Shown here: piece by piece, positions 16,574 to 25,242 of the stretch
How positions within the stretch are numbered: position 1 is the stretch's first letter
Layout of the letters: every line of letters begins with the position of its first letter
Assembly (NCBI GenBank): GCA_030652255.1
Contig: JAUSAZ010000171.1
Coordinates: 1-64,000 of the forward strand
Source: Myxococcales bacterium
GTDB lineage: Bacteria > Myxococcota_A > Polyangia > Polyangiales > Ga0077539
Length of the DNA: 64,000 nt
Direction of reading: 5' to 3'
Position numbers and translations under genes: made by a program
The notes under the pieces: model-generated
Database searches by the model: none
Told to the model about the DNA's origin: nothing
The model's input: only the letters and a program-made list of their open reading frames with translations

Positions 16574-17869
16574 TCATTCGCCCGCGACGGGCGCCGGGTC
16601 AACGGAGCCCACCCGCCGCGCCGAGCCGAGCGCGGCGACGAGGCACACCGCGCCCACGACGGTGAACCCGAGGGTGAGCGCCGGGGTCATGGCCGCCCGC
16701 GGGATGGCCGCCCCCGCGGCGAGGCCTGCGCGGGCGCGGGCGACGGCGTCCACCGCCGCGCCGAGGGCCGCCGCGCCGAGGGACCACAGCGCGAAGTCCA
16801 TCGCGAGCACCGACACCACGCGCCCGCGCAGCCGGTCGGGCACCTCCGTCTGGATGCGGGTCATCACCGCCGAGCGGAAGGCCATCTGCGACCCGCCGAA
16901 GCACACCAGGCACGCGGCGGCCGCGAGGGGGTGGCGGGTGTACCCGAAGGCGATCACCGCGACGGAGAACATCACCCCCGACACGACGATGTTACGCGGC
17001 ACCGTCGCGCGGGACGAGCGCGCCGTCACCAGCAGGCTCGCGAGCAGCGCGCCCACGCCCGAGGCCGCCGCGAGGGCGCCGTAGCCGCGCGGCGAGGCAT
17101 CGAGCACCACCCGCGCGTAGAGCGGCAGCAGCCGCACGAGCGGCATCCCGAAGACCCCGAGCAGGTAGGCGAGGGCGATGGAGGCCCGCAGCGCCGGGTG
17201 GGCGCGCAGGTACGAGAGCCCCTCGCGCAGCGCGTCGCCCACGGAGCCGCCGTCCCCCGCGCCGCCCTCACGGGCCGGGAGGCGCATGGCGAGCAGCGAG
17301 AGCACCAGCGCGCTGAAGGACACGAGGTTGGCCACGAGGCAGCCCTCGACCCCCACCGACGCGAGCAGCACGCCCCCGAGGGAGGGGCCGACGAGCTGCG
17401 TGACGTTCACCCCGAGGGCCTGGAGGGCGACCGCCCGCGGGATCATCGGCCGCGGCACGAGCGTCGGCATGAGCGCCGCCCGGGCGGTGAGGTTGAGCGC
17501 GTCGAGCACGCCGAGCGCGAGGGCGAGGGCGAGCAGCGAGGCGTAGGTGACGCGGTGCGTGAGCTGGAGCGCCAGGAATACGCCGCTCTGTAAAGCCGCG
17601 AGGGACTGCGTGGCGAGGAGCAGCCGGCGGCGGTCGACGCGGTCGACCAGGACGCCCGCGAAGAGCCCGAGCAGCAGGCGGGGGAGGGCCTGCGCGGCGG
17701 CCAGCAGGCCGAGGCGGGCGGCGGAGCCGGTGAGCTCCACGACGAGCCAGGCCTGGGCGAGCATCTGGATGATGTCGCCCGCCTGCGAGGTGACGAAGCC
17801 CACCCACAGCAGGCGGAAGTTGCGGTGCGCGAGCGGCGCCCAGAGGGAGTCGGAGGGGGCGGCGGTCAT
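16574..17869 (-). CDS. MFS exporter (EntS-like MFS_3 type)
   Basis: 431 residues from the ATG at 17869, which overlaps the stop of the upstream gene (ATGA). About twelve TM helices are visible. The start HRNFRLLWVGFVTSQAGD and motif-A-like GVLVDRVDRRRLLL are typical of the MFS_3 subfamily that includes the enterobactin exporter EntS and multidrug exporters. The protein is expected in the inner membrane, exporting an unknown compound by proton antiport. The 4-bp overlap implies translational coupling with the YcaQ-like gene, a pairing whose meaning is unclear. Confidence 0.88.
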   Translation of the reverse strand: MTAAPSDSLWAPLAHRNFRLLWVGFVTSQAGDIIQMLAQAWLVVELTGSAARLGLLAAAQALPRLLLGLFAGVLVDRVDRRRLLLATQSLAALQSGVFLALQLTHRVTYASLLALALALGVLDALNLTARAALMPTLVPRPMIPRAVALQALGVNVTQLVGPSLGGVLLASVGVEGCLVANLVSFSALVLSLLAMRLPAREGGAGDGGSVGDALREGLSYLRAHPALRASIALAYLLGVFGMPLVRLLPLYARVVLDASPRGYGALAAASGVGALLASLLVTARSSRATVPRNIVVSGVMFSVAVIAFGYTRHPLAAAACLVCFGGSQMAFRSAVMTRIQTEVPDRLRGRVVSVLAMDFALWSLGAAALGAAVDAVARARAGLAAGAAIPRAAMTPALTLGFTVVGAVCLVAALGSARRVGSVDPAPVAGE

Positions 17870-19095
17870 CGGGCCATGGCGGCGGTGACGGCGCGGCCCA
17901 CGCGGGTGCGGGGCAGGGCGACGGCGTCGGCGTCGACGAAGCGGCGCCAGGCCTCCAGGGCGTCGGCGAGGTCGTCGACGAAGCCCTCCGCGGCGAGCGG
18001 GTCGAAGCCCTCCTCGAACCACAGCCCGCGCACCGTCACGCGCCGCCGCGCGCGGTCGCGCACGGGCTCGACGCGGCCCACCAGCCGGTCGCCCCAGAGC
18101 AGCGGCAGGGCGTAGTAGCCGAAGCGCCGGAGGTGGGCGGGGGTGTAGACCTCCCAGCGGTAGTCGAAGCCGAAGAGGGAGCGCAGGAGGGCGCGGTCCC
18201 ACACGAAGGGGTCGAGCGGGGCGAGGAGCGTGACGCCGCGCAGCGGGGCGACGTCGGCGGCGCACCCGAGCAGCAGCGCCCGCTCGGACGACAGCGCGTA
18301 GCGCTCGCCGCGCAGGCCCTCGACGGTCACCGGGGCGAGGGTGCCGTCGGCCACGAGCTCGCCCAGCGCCCGGGCGCGCACGTCGGATTTACCCAGGCCC
18401 GTAAACAGCTCCGCCCCGCCGCCGGCCCCGAGGAGCCCGACGGCGCGGTGCCGGGTGAGCAGCCGCGCGCGCTCGGCCTCGGCGGGCGGGAGCGCGGCCG
18501 GGAGCGCGGGGTGCAGCCGGTCGAGGAGGTCGAAGACGCGGAGGTTGCCCTCGCGGCGGGCGATGCCGAGGTGGCCCGACTCGAAGAGGGCCTCGGCGAC
18601 GGCGCGGCCCTCGGAGGTGGGCGCCCAGTACCAGTCGACGGCGGCGGCGTGGGCGCGGGCCATGGCGCGGGTGGCCGTCTCGCCGGACGATCTTACCTGC
18701 GAGAGTATGGTCTCGGCGACCGCGGGGCGTTTGGAGAGGATGCCCAGGGCGTGGCGGGCGCGGGCCTTCGACCAGGCGTGCTGGTGGGCGGGGAGGTCCT
18801 CGACGGGGACGATGTTGAGGGATTTGTTCCAGAGCTCGATGAGGGCGCGGGCGCCGGGCGGGCCGTAGAGGTGCCGCTCGCACCAGCCGCGGGTGTAGCC
18901 CGCGATGCGGGCGTGCAGCACGAGCTCGTGGTTGCGCGCGCCGGGCGCGTCGAGTGGGTCGAACTGGAGCGAGCCGAAGCGCCGCGCCACGGTGAGCACC
19001 GAGTCGGGGTCCGCCGGGAGGGCGCGCGGCGGCGCGAGGAGGTGCCGGCGCACGAGGAAGCGTCGGGCCTGGGCGGCGGAGATCGCGAGGGCCAT
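17866..19095 (-). CDS. YcaQ-like winged-helix DNA glycosylase family protein
   Basis: 409 residues. QFDPLDAPGARNHELVLHAR and LYRP-like ERHLYGPPGARALIELW are the N-terminal signatures of the YcaQ/AlkX (HTH_42) family. TLLAPLDPFVWDRALLRSLF and FDYRWEVYTPAHLRRFGYYA are the C-terminal ones. The family contains the E. coli enzyme that unhooks DNA interstrand crosslinks, and the Streptomyces self-resistance glycosylase AlkZ, which protects against azinomycin. AlkZ relatives use a QxQ or QxD motif; here QFD in that region may be equivalent. Coupling to an exporter gene would suit a genotoxin-resistance pair, which is inference. Confidence 0.85.
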   Translation of the reverse strand: MALAISAAQARRFLVRRHLLAPPRALPADPDSVLTVARRFGSLQFDPLDAPGARNHELVLHARIAGYTRGWCERHLYGPPGARALIELWNKSLNIVPVEDLPAHQHAWSKARARHALGILSKRPAVAETILSQVRSSGETATRAMARAHAAAVDWYWAPTSEGRAVAEALFESGHLGIARREGNLRVFDLLDRLHPALPAALPPAEAERARLLTRHRAVGLLGAGGGAELFTGLGKSDVRARALGELVADGTLAPVTVEGLRGERYALSSERALLLGCAADVAPLRGVTLLAPLDPFVWDRALLRSLFGFDYRWEVYTPAHLRRFGYYALPLLWGDRLVGRVEPVRDRARRRVTVRGLWFEEGFDPLAAEGFVDDLADALEAWRRFVDADAVALPRTRVGRAVTAAMAR

Positions 19096-19175
19096 CGGTC
19101 GGGTGCCGTGCGGCGTAGCACGGAGCGACGGCGCGTTGGCGCTGCGGGCAACTGCGATAGCATCGCGGGAGAGCC

Positions 19176-20678
19176 ATGGACGAACCCCGGGGCCTCGGAC
19201 TGCGTGCGCAATTCGCCCTGGCGCTCCTCGGGACGCTGGCCATCTCCGCGACGCTGGCGCTGGCCGCGGCGCACCCGCTCACCGCGGCATCCGGGCGCAT
19301 CGCGCGGCGCCGCCTCGGGATGACCCTCTCCCGCGCCGTGGCGGGCCAGGTGTCGCTCACCGTCGACCCCACGCACGTGCAGCCGCTGCTCGCGGCCAGC
19401 GTGGGCGAAGGGGGGCTCTCGGGCGCGGCCCTCTACGACAAGAACGGCGTGCTCCAGGCGCTGGTGGGCTCGCTCCAGCTGCCGGTGTCGCAGCACCCGC
19501 CGCCCTTCGACGACGTGCGGGTGTCGGGCGAGGTGATGGCGGTGGTGGTGCTGCTGCCGTCCCGGGGCATCTTCGTGGCCGAGTCGTCGCTCGCGCCCGG
19601 CGCCGCGGAGCGCACGGTGCCCACGGCGGTGCTGCTGTACACGGGCCTCTCGGGGATGCTCGCGCTCGGGGTGGTGTACCTCGCGCTCACCCGCTGGATC
19701 GTGCGCCCGATGGAGGGGCTCACCCGCGCCGCCGAGCGGGTGGCCGCGGGGCGCCGCGACGTGCGCGCCGAGGAGCGCGGGGCGGCGGAGGTGGTGCGGG
19801 CCGCGAGCGCCTTCAACCGGATGACCGACCAGCTCGCGGCGCGGGAGTCCGAGCTGTCGCAGCAGGTGACCGAGCTGGAGAAGGCCAGCGCCGACCTGCG
19901 GCGCGCGCAGGAGCAGGTGGTGCGGGGCGAGCGCCTCGCGATGGTGGGGCGGCTGGCGGCGGGCATCGCGCACGAGGTGGGCAACCCCCTGGCGGCCATC
20001 GTGGGGCTCTCGGACGTGATGCGCGACGGGGGCCTGGAGGAGGACGAGATCCGGGACTTCGCGGGGCGCATCGGCACCGAGGCGCAGCGCATCCACCGGA
20101 CGGTGCGGCAGCTGCTGGACTACGCGCGCGCGGCGCCCGGGTCGGCCGCGCCGCCGCGGATGGACGGCTCCCCGGTGGAGCCCAACGCCGACGTGCGCGA
20201 CGCCATCGAGCAGGTGCGCAAGCTGCTGCAGCCGCAGAAATCGATGCGGGACATCGCGCTGACCGTGGAGGTCGAGGAGGGCCTACCGACGGTGGCCGTG
20301 TCGGGCGACCGCCTGGTGCAGGTGGTGCTCAACCTGGCGATGAACGCCGCCGACGCCATCCGCGGCGACGGTCGCGATCGGGGCCAGGTGGCGCTGCGGG
20401 CGCGCCTGGAGGAGGGCCGGGTGGTCATCGAGGTCGAGGACGACGGGCCGGGCATCCCGGACGCGCTGCGCGAGCGGGTGTTCGAGCCCTTCTTCACGAC
20501 GAAGCCGGCGGGCGAGGGCACCGGGCTCGGGCTGCCGACGAGCGCGGCGATCGTCGAGCAGGCGGGCGGCGCCATCACCGCCCACAGCCGCCGCGACGGG
20601 GGCGGCGGCGCGCGCATGGTGGTCACCCTGCCGGCGGGCCGGGCCTCGGTGATGAGCGGGGCCTACGAGCGGGGCTGA
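19176..20678 (+). CDS. Orphan sensor histidine kinase
   Basis: 500 residues. TM1 about 13-33, an extracytoplasmic sensor domain 35-148, TM2 about 150-172, HAMP 172-225, a coiled coil 220-250, then HisKA with GIAHEVGNPLAAIVG (phospho-acceptor His266). HATPase_c follows with N-box LAMNAADA, DDGPGIP (422-428), FEPFFTTK and GTGLGLP. All catalytic boxes are intact. It phosphorylates a response regulator that is not encoded next to it. It is divergent from the YcaQ-like gene (80 bp) and convergent with the nuclease gene, with 4 bp between stops. Confidence 0.93.
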   Translation: MDEPRGLGLRAQFALALLGTLAISATLALAAAHPLTAASGRIARRRLGMTLSRAVAGQVSLTVDPTHVQPLLAASVGEGGLSGAALYDKNGVLQALVGSLQLPVSQHPPPFDDVRVSGEVMAVVVLLPSRGIFVAESSLAPGAAERTVPTAVLLYTGLSGMLALGVVYLALTRWIVRPMEGLTRAAERVAAGRRDVRAEERGAAEVVRAASAFNRMTDQLAARESELSQQVTELEKASADLRRAQEQVVRGERLAMVGRLAAGIAHEVGNPLAAIVGLSDVMRDGGLEEDEIRDFAGRIGTEAQRIHRTVRQLLDYARAAPGSAAPPRMDGSPVEPNADVRDAIEQVRKLLQPQKSMRDIALTVEVEEGLPTVAVSGDRLVQVVLNLAMNAADAIRGDGRDRGQVALRARLEEGRVVIEVEDDGPGIPDALRERVFEPFFTTKPAGEGTGLGLPTSAAIVEQAGGAITAHSRRDGGGGARMVVTLPAGRASVMSGAYERG

Positions 20679-20682
20679 GCTC

Positions 20683-21990
20683 TCAGGCCTTCGGCTTCGC
20701 CGCCCGGGGCTTCTTCGGCTTCGCCTTCGCCGCGGTCGGCGGGGCCACGGTCGCCGCCCCCGCCGCGGGCTGCGCGCCCACGCGCTCGACGCGCTCCAGC
20801 AGCTCCTTCGCGACGATGACCTCCTTGAAGTAGATGGCCTCCGCGCCCGCGGTCACGGCCTCGTCCTCGGCGCCGCCGCGGAGCTTCCAGGGCACGGCGA
20901 GCACGAGGTTCTTCGGGCCCGCGGCGCCGAGCAGCTCGATGCGCGCCTGGAGCGTGTCCTTGCGCCAGAACCCGAGCACCTCCACCAGGGCCTCGCGCCC
21001 GTCGGGGTGCCGCGCCACGAAGTCGGGGATGAGCACCCCGCGGCCGTCGAGGTCGATGAGCGAGCCTTCGCGGGAGAGCGTCCACGGGGACTTGAGCGCG
21101 GCGAAGCGGTCGAGCACCCACTGCTCCTCCTTCGTGACGTACGCGCCCTTGTCGGGGAGGTGCGAGACGAGCCCGTCCTGCTGCGACACCCGGAAGAGCA
21201 GGTCGCGCTTCTGCGGCCCCCACCGGAGCTCGGCCTCCGCGCGCCACGAGGGGAACAACAGCAGCGCGGGGAGAAATTCCGCGAGCTGGAGCCCGTACTT
21301 GTTCGACTGCTGGAAGACGCTCACCGGACCATCGAGCGTGAGCGACCACCCGCCGCCCTCGGCCCGCTCGGCCTTGTGGATGAGCCGGTAGAACTTCACC
21401 CACCGGAAGAGCTGCCGGAACCGCGCGGGGTCAGCCTCGTCGAGGTGCACCACCAGCCGCGTCGCCCGCAGCAGCGCCGCCTGCGCGAGCGCCAGGTTGT
21501 AGCGCTGCACCAGCGCCTCGCCCGCGAGCTCGGGCGCTTCGGTCATCACCTGCTCGTCCTCGAGGTCGGCGTAGAGCCCCTGCTCCACCGCGGCGACCTC
21601 CACGCCGAGCTGCGCCGCCACCGAAGCCAGCACGTCGTCGCGGGTCACCGGGTGCAGCGCGTCGGCGGTGCGCACCGCGGGGTGCACCCGCGCGGAGGCC
21701 TCGAACACCGCCCGGCGCAGGTCCTGCGGCTCGACGGGCGAGCGCACCTCGTAGGTCGATCGGTCGAAGAGCAGCTTGGCGAGACCGCGGTGCAGCAGGT
21801 AGTCGGTGCCCTCGCCGGTGAGCTCGGCCAGGGCGGCGTCGAGGTCGGCGCGGCGCTTCCCCAGGTGCGCCCGGAAGGTCTCGGCCATCACCCCCGCGAG
21901 CGCCAGCACGTCGGCGTCGCCGGGCGCCACGTAGCGCGGCCGCACCTCGCCCTTCACCACCCGCGCGCGGATGAGGTCAGCGGTAAGCAT
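20683..21990 (-). CDS. Bax1-like nuclease (DUF790)
   Basis: 435 residues. MLTADLIRARVVKGEVRPRY and LLHRGLAKLLFDRSTYEV are the DUF790 N-terminal signatures. The C-terminal nuclease-like region has LIPDFVARHPDGREALVEVLGFW, the equivalent of the Asp and Glu of a PD-(D/E)xK core. Archaeal members (Bax1) bind the XPB helicase and cut DNA near bubbles. The gene overlaps the XPB-like helicase gene by 14 bp. The tail after residue 410 is Ala/Lys/Pro-rich (KAKPKKPRAAKPKA), probably a DNA-binding extension. Confidence 0.88.
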   Translation of the reverse strand: MLTADLIRARVVKGEVRPRYVAPGDADVLALAGVMAETFRAHLGKRRADLDAALAELTGEGTDYLLHRGLAKLLFDRSTYEVRSPVEPQDLRRAVFEASARVHPAVRTADALHPVTRDDVLASVAAQLGVEVAAVEQGLYADLEDEQVMTEAPELAGEALVQRYNLALAQAALLRATRLVVHLDEADPARFRQLFRWVKFYRLIHKAERAEGGGWSLTLDGPVSVFQQSNKYGLQLAEFLPALLLFPSWRAEAELRWGPQKRDLLFRVSQQDGLVSHLPDKGAYVTKEEQWVLDRFAALKSPWTLSREGSLIDLDGRGVLIPDFVARHPDGREALVEVLGFWRKDTLQARIELLGAAGPKNLVLAVPWKLRGGAEDEAVTAGAEAIYFKEVIVAKELLERVERVGAQPAAGAATVAPPTAAKAKPKKPRAAKPKA

Positions 21991-23383
21991 CGTGCTCCCG
22001 GCGTCGACCCGACTGGTGCTCCTCGGCCGTGCCCCGGGTGATCACCTCGTACAGGATCGCCGTCTTGCCCTCCTGCCGCCGCAGGATGCGACCGAGGCGC
22101 TGCACGTGCTCGCGCACGCTCGCGGTGCCGCTCAGCACGATGGCCACGCGCGCCTCGGGGATGTTCACGCCCTCGTTGAGCACCCGCGAGGTGACCACCG
22201 CGGGGTAGGCACCCGAGTTGAAGCGCTCCAGCACCTCGCGCCGCTCCTTCACGTCCGTCTGGTGCGTGATCGCCGGGATCAGGAACCTCCGCGCGATGGC
22301 GTACACCGTGTCGTTGTCGTTGGTGAAGATCAGCGTGCGGTCCTTCGCGTGCTGGCGCAGCAGGCCCTCGAGCACCTCCAGCTTGCCCTGCGAGGCCAGC
22401 GCGATGCGCTTCTGCTGCTGGTAGGAGAGCAGCGCCCGGCGGCCCTCGGGGCTGCGCGCGCTCGCCTGGAGGAAGCGCGCCCAGCCGTCGGGCGACGCCA
22501 TGCGGATGCCCTCCGAGGAGACGAAGCCCCGGTAGGTCTCGCGGTGCTCGTTGTAGGCCACGGCCTCCTCGGGGGTGAGGTCGACCATCATCGTCTCGAC
22601 GGAGTACTCGGCCAGGTGGTCGCCCGCGAGCTCCTTGATGCCGCGGCTGTAGACCACCGCCCCGACGCGGTCGTTGAGCAGCGCCTCGCGGCCGTCGCTG
22701 CGCTCCAGCGTCGCCGTGAGCCCCAGCCGGAAGGGCGCGATCGCGCTCTCCGCCGCCCCCAGAAACGACGCCCCGGGCAGGTGGTGGCACTCGTCGTAGA
22801 TGATCAGCCCCCAGCGCGCCCCGAGGCGGTCCATGTGCATCCACGCCGAGTCGTAGGTGCTCACCGTGAGGTCGCCCGGCTCGTGGTAGCCGCCGCCCAG
22901 CAATCCCACCTTCTCGCCGAAGGCCGTGACCAGCACGTCGTACCACTGGTTCATCAGGTCGAGCGTCGGGGCCACCACCAGGGCGCTGCGCTGCGCCACC
23001 GCGATGGCCATCTCCGCCACGTAGCTCTTGCCCGAGCCCGTCGGCAGCACCACCACGCCCCGGTTGCCCGCGGCCCGCCACGCCGCGATGGCCTCGCGCT
23101 GGTGATCGAAGGGCGCGCGCTGCGCACGGTGGGTCACCGCGAGGGCGTTGTACCCGCGGGCCTCGTCGGTGAACCCGATGGCGCCCGCGCGGGCCATGCG
23201 CGTGAGCGCCGTGAGCACCTCGCGGTAGCGCCACGCGGGTGTACGAAACCTGCGCACCCTCGGGTCCCACACGCAGCCGGGCAGCGTCGCGCCCTCGCTC
23301 GCGCCCTCGGCGAAGCCTTCGAGCACGAGCGTGCCGGCGTCGAAGCGGAGGGTGATGCTCGGTGGTGCGGTCATCGGGGCCAT
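21977..23383 (-). CDS. XPB/Rad25-like superfamily-2 helicase
   Basis: 468 residues. Motifs: Q-like RAPFDHQREAI, Walker A PTGSGKS, Ib-like VAPTLDLMNQW, Walker B YDECHH, motif III LTATLERSDG, motif V SRVLNEGVNIPEA, motif VI QRLGRILRR. The N-terminal 90 residues resemble the damage-recognition domain of archaeal XPB. It unwinds DNA in a 3'-5' direction in the family. It overlaps the Bax1-like nuclease, which follows it, by 14 bp, making a helicase-nuclease pair as in archaeal nucleotide-excision-type repair. A second ATG nine bases downstream is an alternative start. Confidence 0.92.
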   Translation of the reverse strand: MAPMTAPPSITLRFDAGTLVLEGFAEGASEGATLPGCVWDPRVRRFRTPAWRYREVLTALTRMARAGAIGFTDEARGYNALAVTHRAQRAPFDHQREAIAAWRAAGNRGVVVLPTGSGKSYVAEMAIAVAQRSALVVAPTLDLMNQWYDVLVTAFGEKVGLLGGGYHEPGDLTVSTYDSAWMHMDRLGARWGLIIYDECHHLPGASFLGAAESAIAPFRLGLTATLERSDGREALLNDRVGAVVYSRGIKELAGDHLAEYSVETMMVDLTPEEAVAYNEHRETYRGFVSSEGIRMASPDGWARFLQASARSPEGRRALLSYQQQKRIALASQGKLEVLEGLLRQHAKDRTLIFTNDNDTVYAIARRFLIPAITHQTDVKERREVLERFNSGAYPAVVTSRVLNEGVNIPEARVAIVLSGTASVREHVQRLGRILRRQEGKTAILYEVITRGTAEEHQSGRRREHDAYR

Positions 23384-23454
23384 GGACTATCATCCCTGCT
23401 GCGCCACGGCGTCGAGACATTGAATCCGACGCAGGCACAGCGGCGTAGAGCTCA

Positions 23455-24225
23455 GTGAGCGCGCTGCGCGCGACACCCATGATCGACGACCCCACCCTCC
23501 AGAGCATCATCGAGCGCATCGTGTCGGGCACGCCGACGCGGGCCGTCGACGCGGCGCTCGGGGGGCAGCCCGGGGTGCTCGCGGAGGTCGACGCGGTGCG
23601 CGAGGCCGTGGCGTCGCTGGGCCTCGCGCTCGACCCGGTGGCCCCGTCGGCCGCGGCCCGTGCCCGCTTCCTCGACGCCGTCGCCGCCCTCCCGACGCTG
23701 CGCTCGAAGACCGCGGTGGTGGTCGTCGACATGCTCGTCGATCACCTCACGCCGGGCGCCGCGCTGGAGGTCCCCCGCGCCCGGGGCATCGTGCCGGCGC
23801 TCCGTCAGCGCCTCGCCGACGCGCGCGCCGCGGGCCAGCCCGTGGTGTACCTCTGCGACCACCACGAGCCCGGCGACCCCGACCTGCTCTCCTGGCCCGA
23901 CCACAACCTCGACGACCCGCGGGCGAGCGTGTGGCCCGAGCTCGCGCCCGAGGCCTCCGACCTCATCGTGCCGCACCGTCACTACAGCGGCTTCTCGGAG
24001 ACGGCCCTCGACGCCACGCTGCGCGCCGCCGGGGTCGACGCCCTGGAGATCACCGGGTGCATCACGGAGATCCACGTGTACGCGACGGTGCTCGACGCGC
24101 TACAGCGTGGCTACCGGGTGACGGTGCCGCCGGCCCTCCAGGCGGGCTCGTCCGAGCTGGTCGAGCAGGTCATCCTCGGCACGCTGAGCGTGCTGCGGCC
24201 GGTCGACCCCGACATCGCGCGCTGA
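23455..24225 (+). CDS. Isochorismatase-like cysteine hydrolase with extra N-terminal domain
   Basis: 256 residues from the GTG at 23455; the ATG at 23479 is an equally possible start. Residues 10-80 (IIERIVSGTPTRAVDAALG, then LDPVAPSAAARARFLDAV) resemble the linker of RskA/ChrR-type anti-sigma proteins rather than hydrolases. Residues 84-256 form the isochorismatase fold: VVVVDMLVDHL (general acid Asp), a loop HRHYSGFSETALD where Lys is usual, and the nucleophile in GCITEIHVYAT. It may hydrolyse an amide or vinyl ether of unknown kind. Divergent from the helicase gene. Confidence 0.82.
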   Translation: MSALRATPMIDDPTLQSIIERIVSGTPTRAVDAALGGQPGVLAEVDAVREAVASLGLALDPVAPSAAARARFLDAVAALPTLRSKTAVVVVDMLVDHLTPGAALEVPRARGIVPALRQRLADARAAGQPVVYLCDHHEPGDPDLLSWPDHNLDDPRASVWPELAPEASDLIVPHRHYSGFSETALDATLRAAGVDALEITGCITEIHVYATVLDALQRGYRVTVPPALQAGSSELVEQVILGTLSVLRPVDPDIAR

Positions 24226-24236
24226 CGGAGTCGTCG

Positions 24237-24517
24237 ACCGCCGACCGGAGCACCCGCCCACGCCAACGGTCACCGGCCTCGCCCTCCGAGGGGAGCCCCC
24301 GCCCACGCCCACGTCTGCAGTCCCAGCTCGCGCGGCGGACGCATGGGCCTACGGTGAACCCCGGCCAGCGGGACCGCGCGAGCTTGGACTGCAGACGTGG
24401 GCGTGGGCGGGGGCTCCACCTCGATCGGCGAGACCGGTGACTGCAGGCATGGGCGGAGGCTCCCCTCGATCGGCGAGGCCGGTGATCGTCGGCGTGGGCG
24501 GAGGCTCCCTCGTCGGA
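24237..24517. repeat. Iterated palindromic intergenic element
   Basis: Arms 24269-24335 and 24373-24441 are inverted copies, for example ACGTCTGCAGTCCCAGCTCG against CGAGCTTGGACTGCAGACGT. A further unit (GGCGAGGCCGGTGA...GGCGTGGGCGGAGGCTCC) appears twice more on the right and once more on the left, so the element is a palindrome with unit duplication. It fills most of the gap between the hydrolase and the ECF sigma gene and does not share modules with the other elements. Function unknown. Confidence 0.85.
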
Positions 24518-24558
24518 CAAAGGCCCATGGCGATAGGGCAGCCGTCGCCCGCGACGCT

Positions 24559-24584
24559 GTAACCGTCCGTCCCCCGGTGGCGCA
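24559..24584 (+). promoter_or_regulatory. Candidate ECF (SigF/NrsF-type) promoter
   Basis: GTAACC (24559-24564), a spacer of exactly 16 bases, then CGCA (24581-24584). Caulobacter SigF, whose anti-sigma is NrsF, recognises GTAACC-N16-CGAA. The match lies 85 bases upstream of the sigma gene start, so autoregulation is likely. The remaining leader to 24669 shows nothing else. Confidence 0.55.
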
Positions 24585-24669
24585 CTCCCCTCCGGTGTCT
24601 GCCCAGCTCCTCCATGCGCCCTACGCCTACGCCCTCGCCCTCGGCCTTGGGGTACGGTCGCGCCCGCTG

Positions 24670-25242
24670 ATGTCCGCCGACGACCGCGACGACCGCCTCG
24701 AAGCCTGCATGGAGGTCTTCCTCCAGGGCGACGCGCGCGGCTTCGAGCGGCTCTACCGCCGGCTCGCGCCGCGGCTGCGGGGCTTCCTGCGCGGCCTCTG
24801 CGGCGACCCCGGCCTCGCCGAAGACCTCACCCAGGCGACCTTCCTCAAGGTGCACCAGGCCCGCGAGACCTACCGCCTCGGGGCCCCGGTCGAGCCCTGG
24901 GTCTTCGCCATCGCGCGGCGCACCTGGCTCGATCACCTGCGCTACCGTCGGCGTCGCCCGGAGGCCCTGAGCGCCGACGGTCAGCTGCCCGAGGCCCACC
25001 CCGACGCCGCCGCGCCGCAGGGCTTCGAGGCGCTCTCCGCCGACTCCCTGGAGAAGCTCGAGCGCAGCCTGGAGCAGCTCCCGGCGCCGCAGCGCGAGGC
25101 CATCGTGCTGTTGAAGGTCGAGGGGCTCTCGGTGGCCGAGGCCGCGGACGTGGCGGGCATCACCGCGAGCAACCTCAAGGTGCGCGCCCACCGCGGCTAC
25201 GAGGCGCTGCGCCGGGCGCTCGGCGTGGGGGGCTCGTCGTGA
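24670..25242 (+). CDS. ECF RNA polymerase sigma factor (SigF-like)
   Basis: 190 residues from the ATG at 24670 (MSADDRDDRLE). Region 2 is FERLYRRLAPRLRGFLRGLC...LAEDLTQATFLKVHQA and region 4 is LPAPQREAIVLLKVEGLSVA...ASNLKVRAHRGYEALRR. No extra domain is present. Its stop overlaps the start of an NrsF-like membrane anti-sigma gene (GTGA), so the two are co-translated. In Caulobacter the same pair controls DUF2282/DUF692/DUF2063 genes in response to copper, chromate and cadmium. The downstream DUF692-DUF2063 genes here point to the same kind of regulon. Confidence 0.93.
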   Translation: MSADDRDDRLEACMEVFLQGDARGFERLYRRLAPRLRGFLRGLCGDPGLAEDLTQATFLKVHQARETYRLGAPVEPWVFAIARRTWLDHLRYRRRRPEALSADGQLPEAHPDAAAPQGFEALSADSLEKLERSLEQLPAPQREAIVLLKVEGLSVAEAADVAGITASNLKVRAHRGYEALRRALGVGGSS

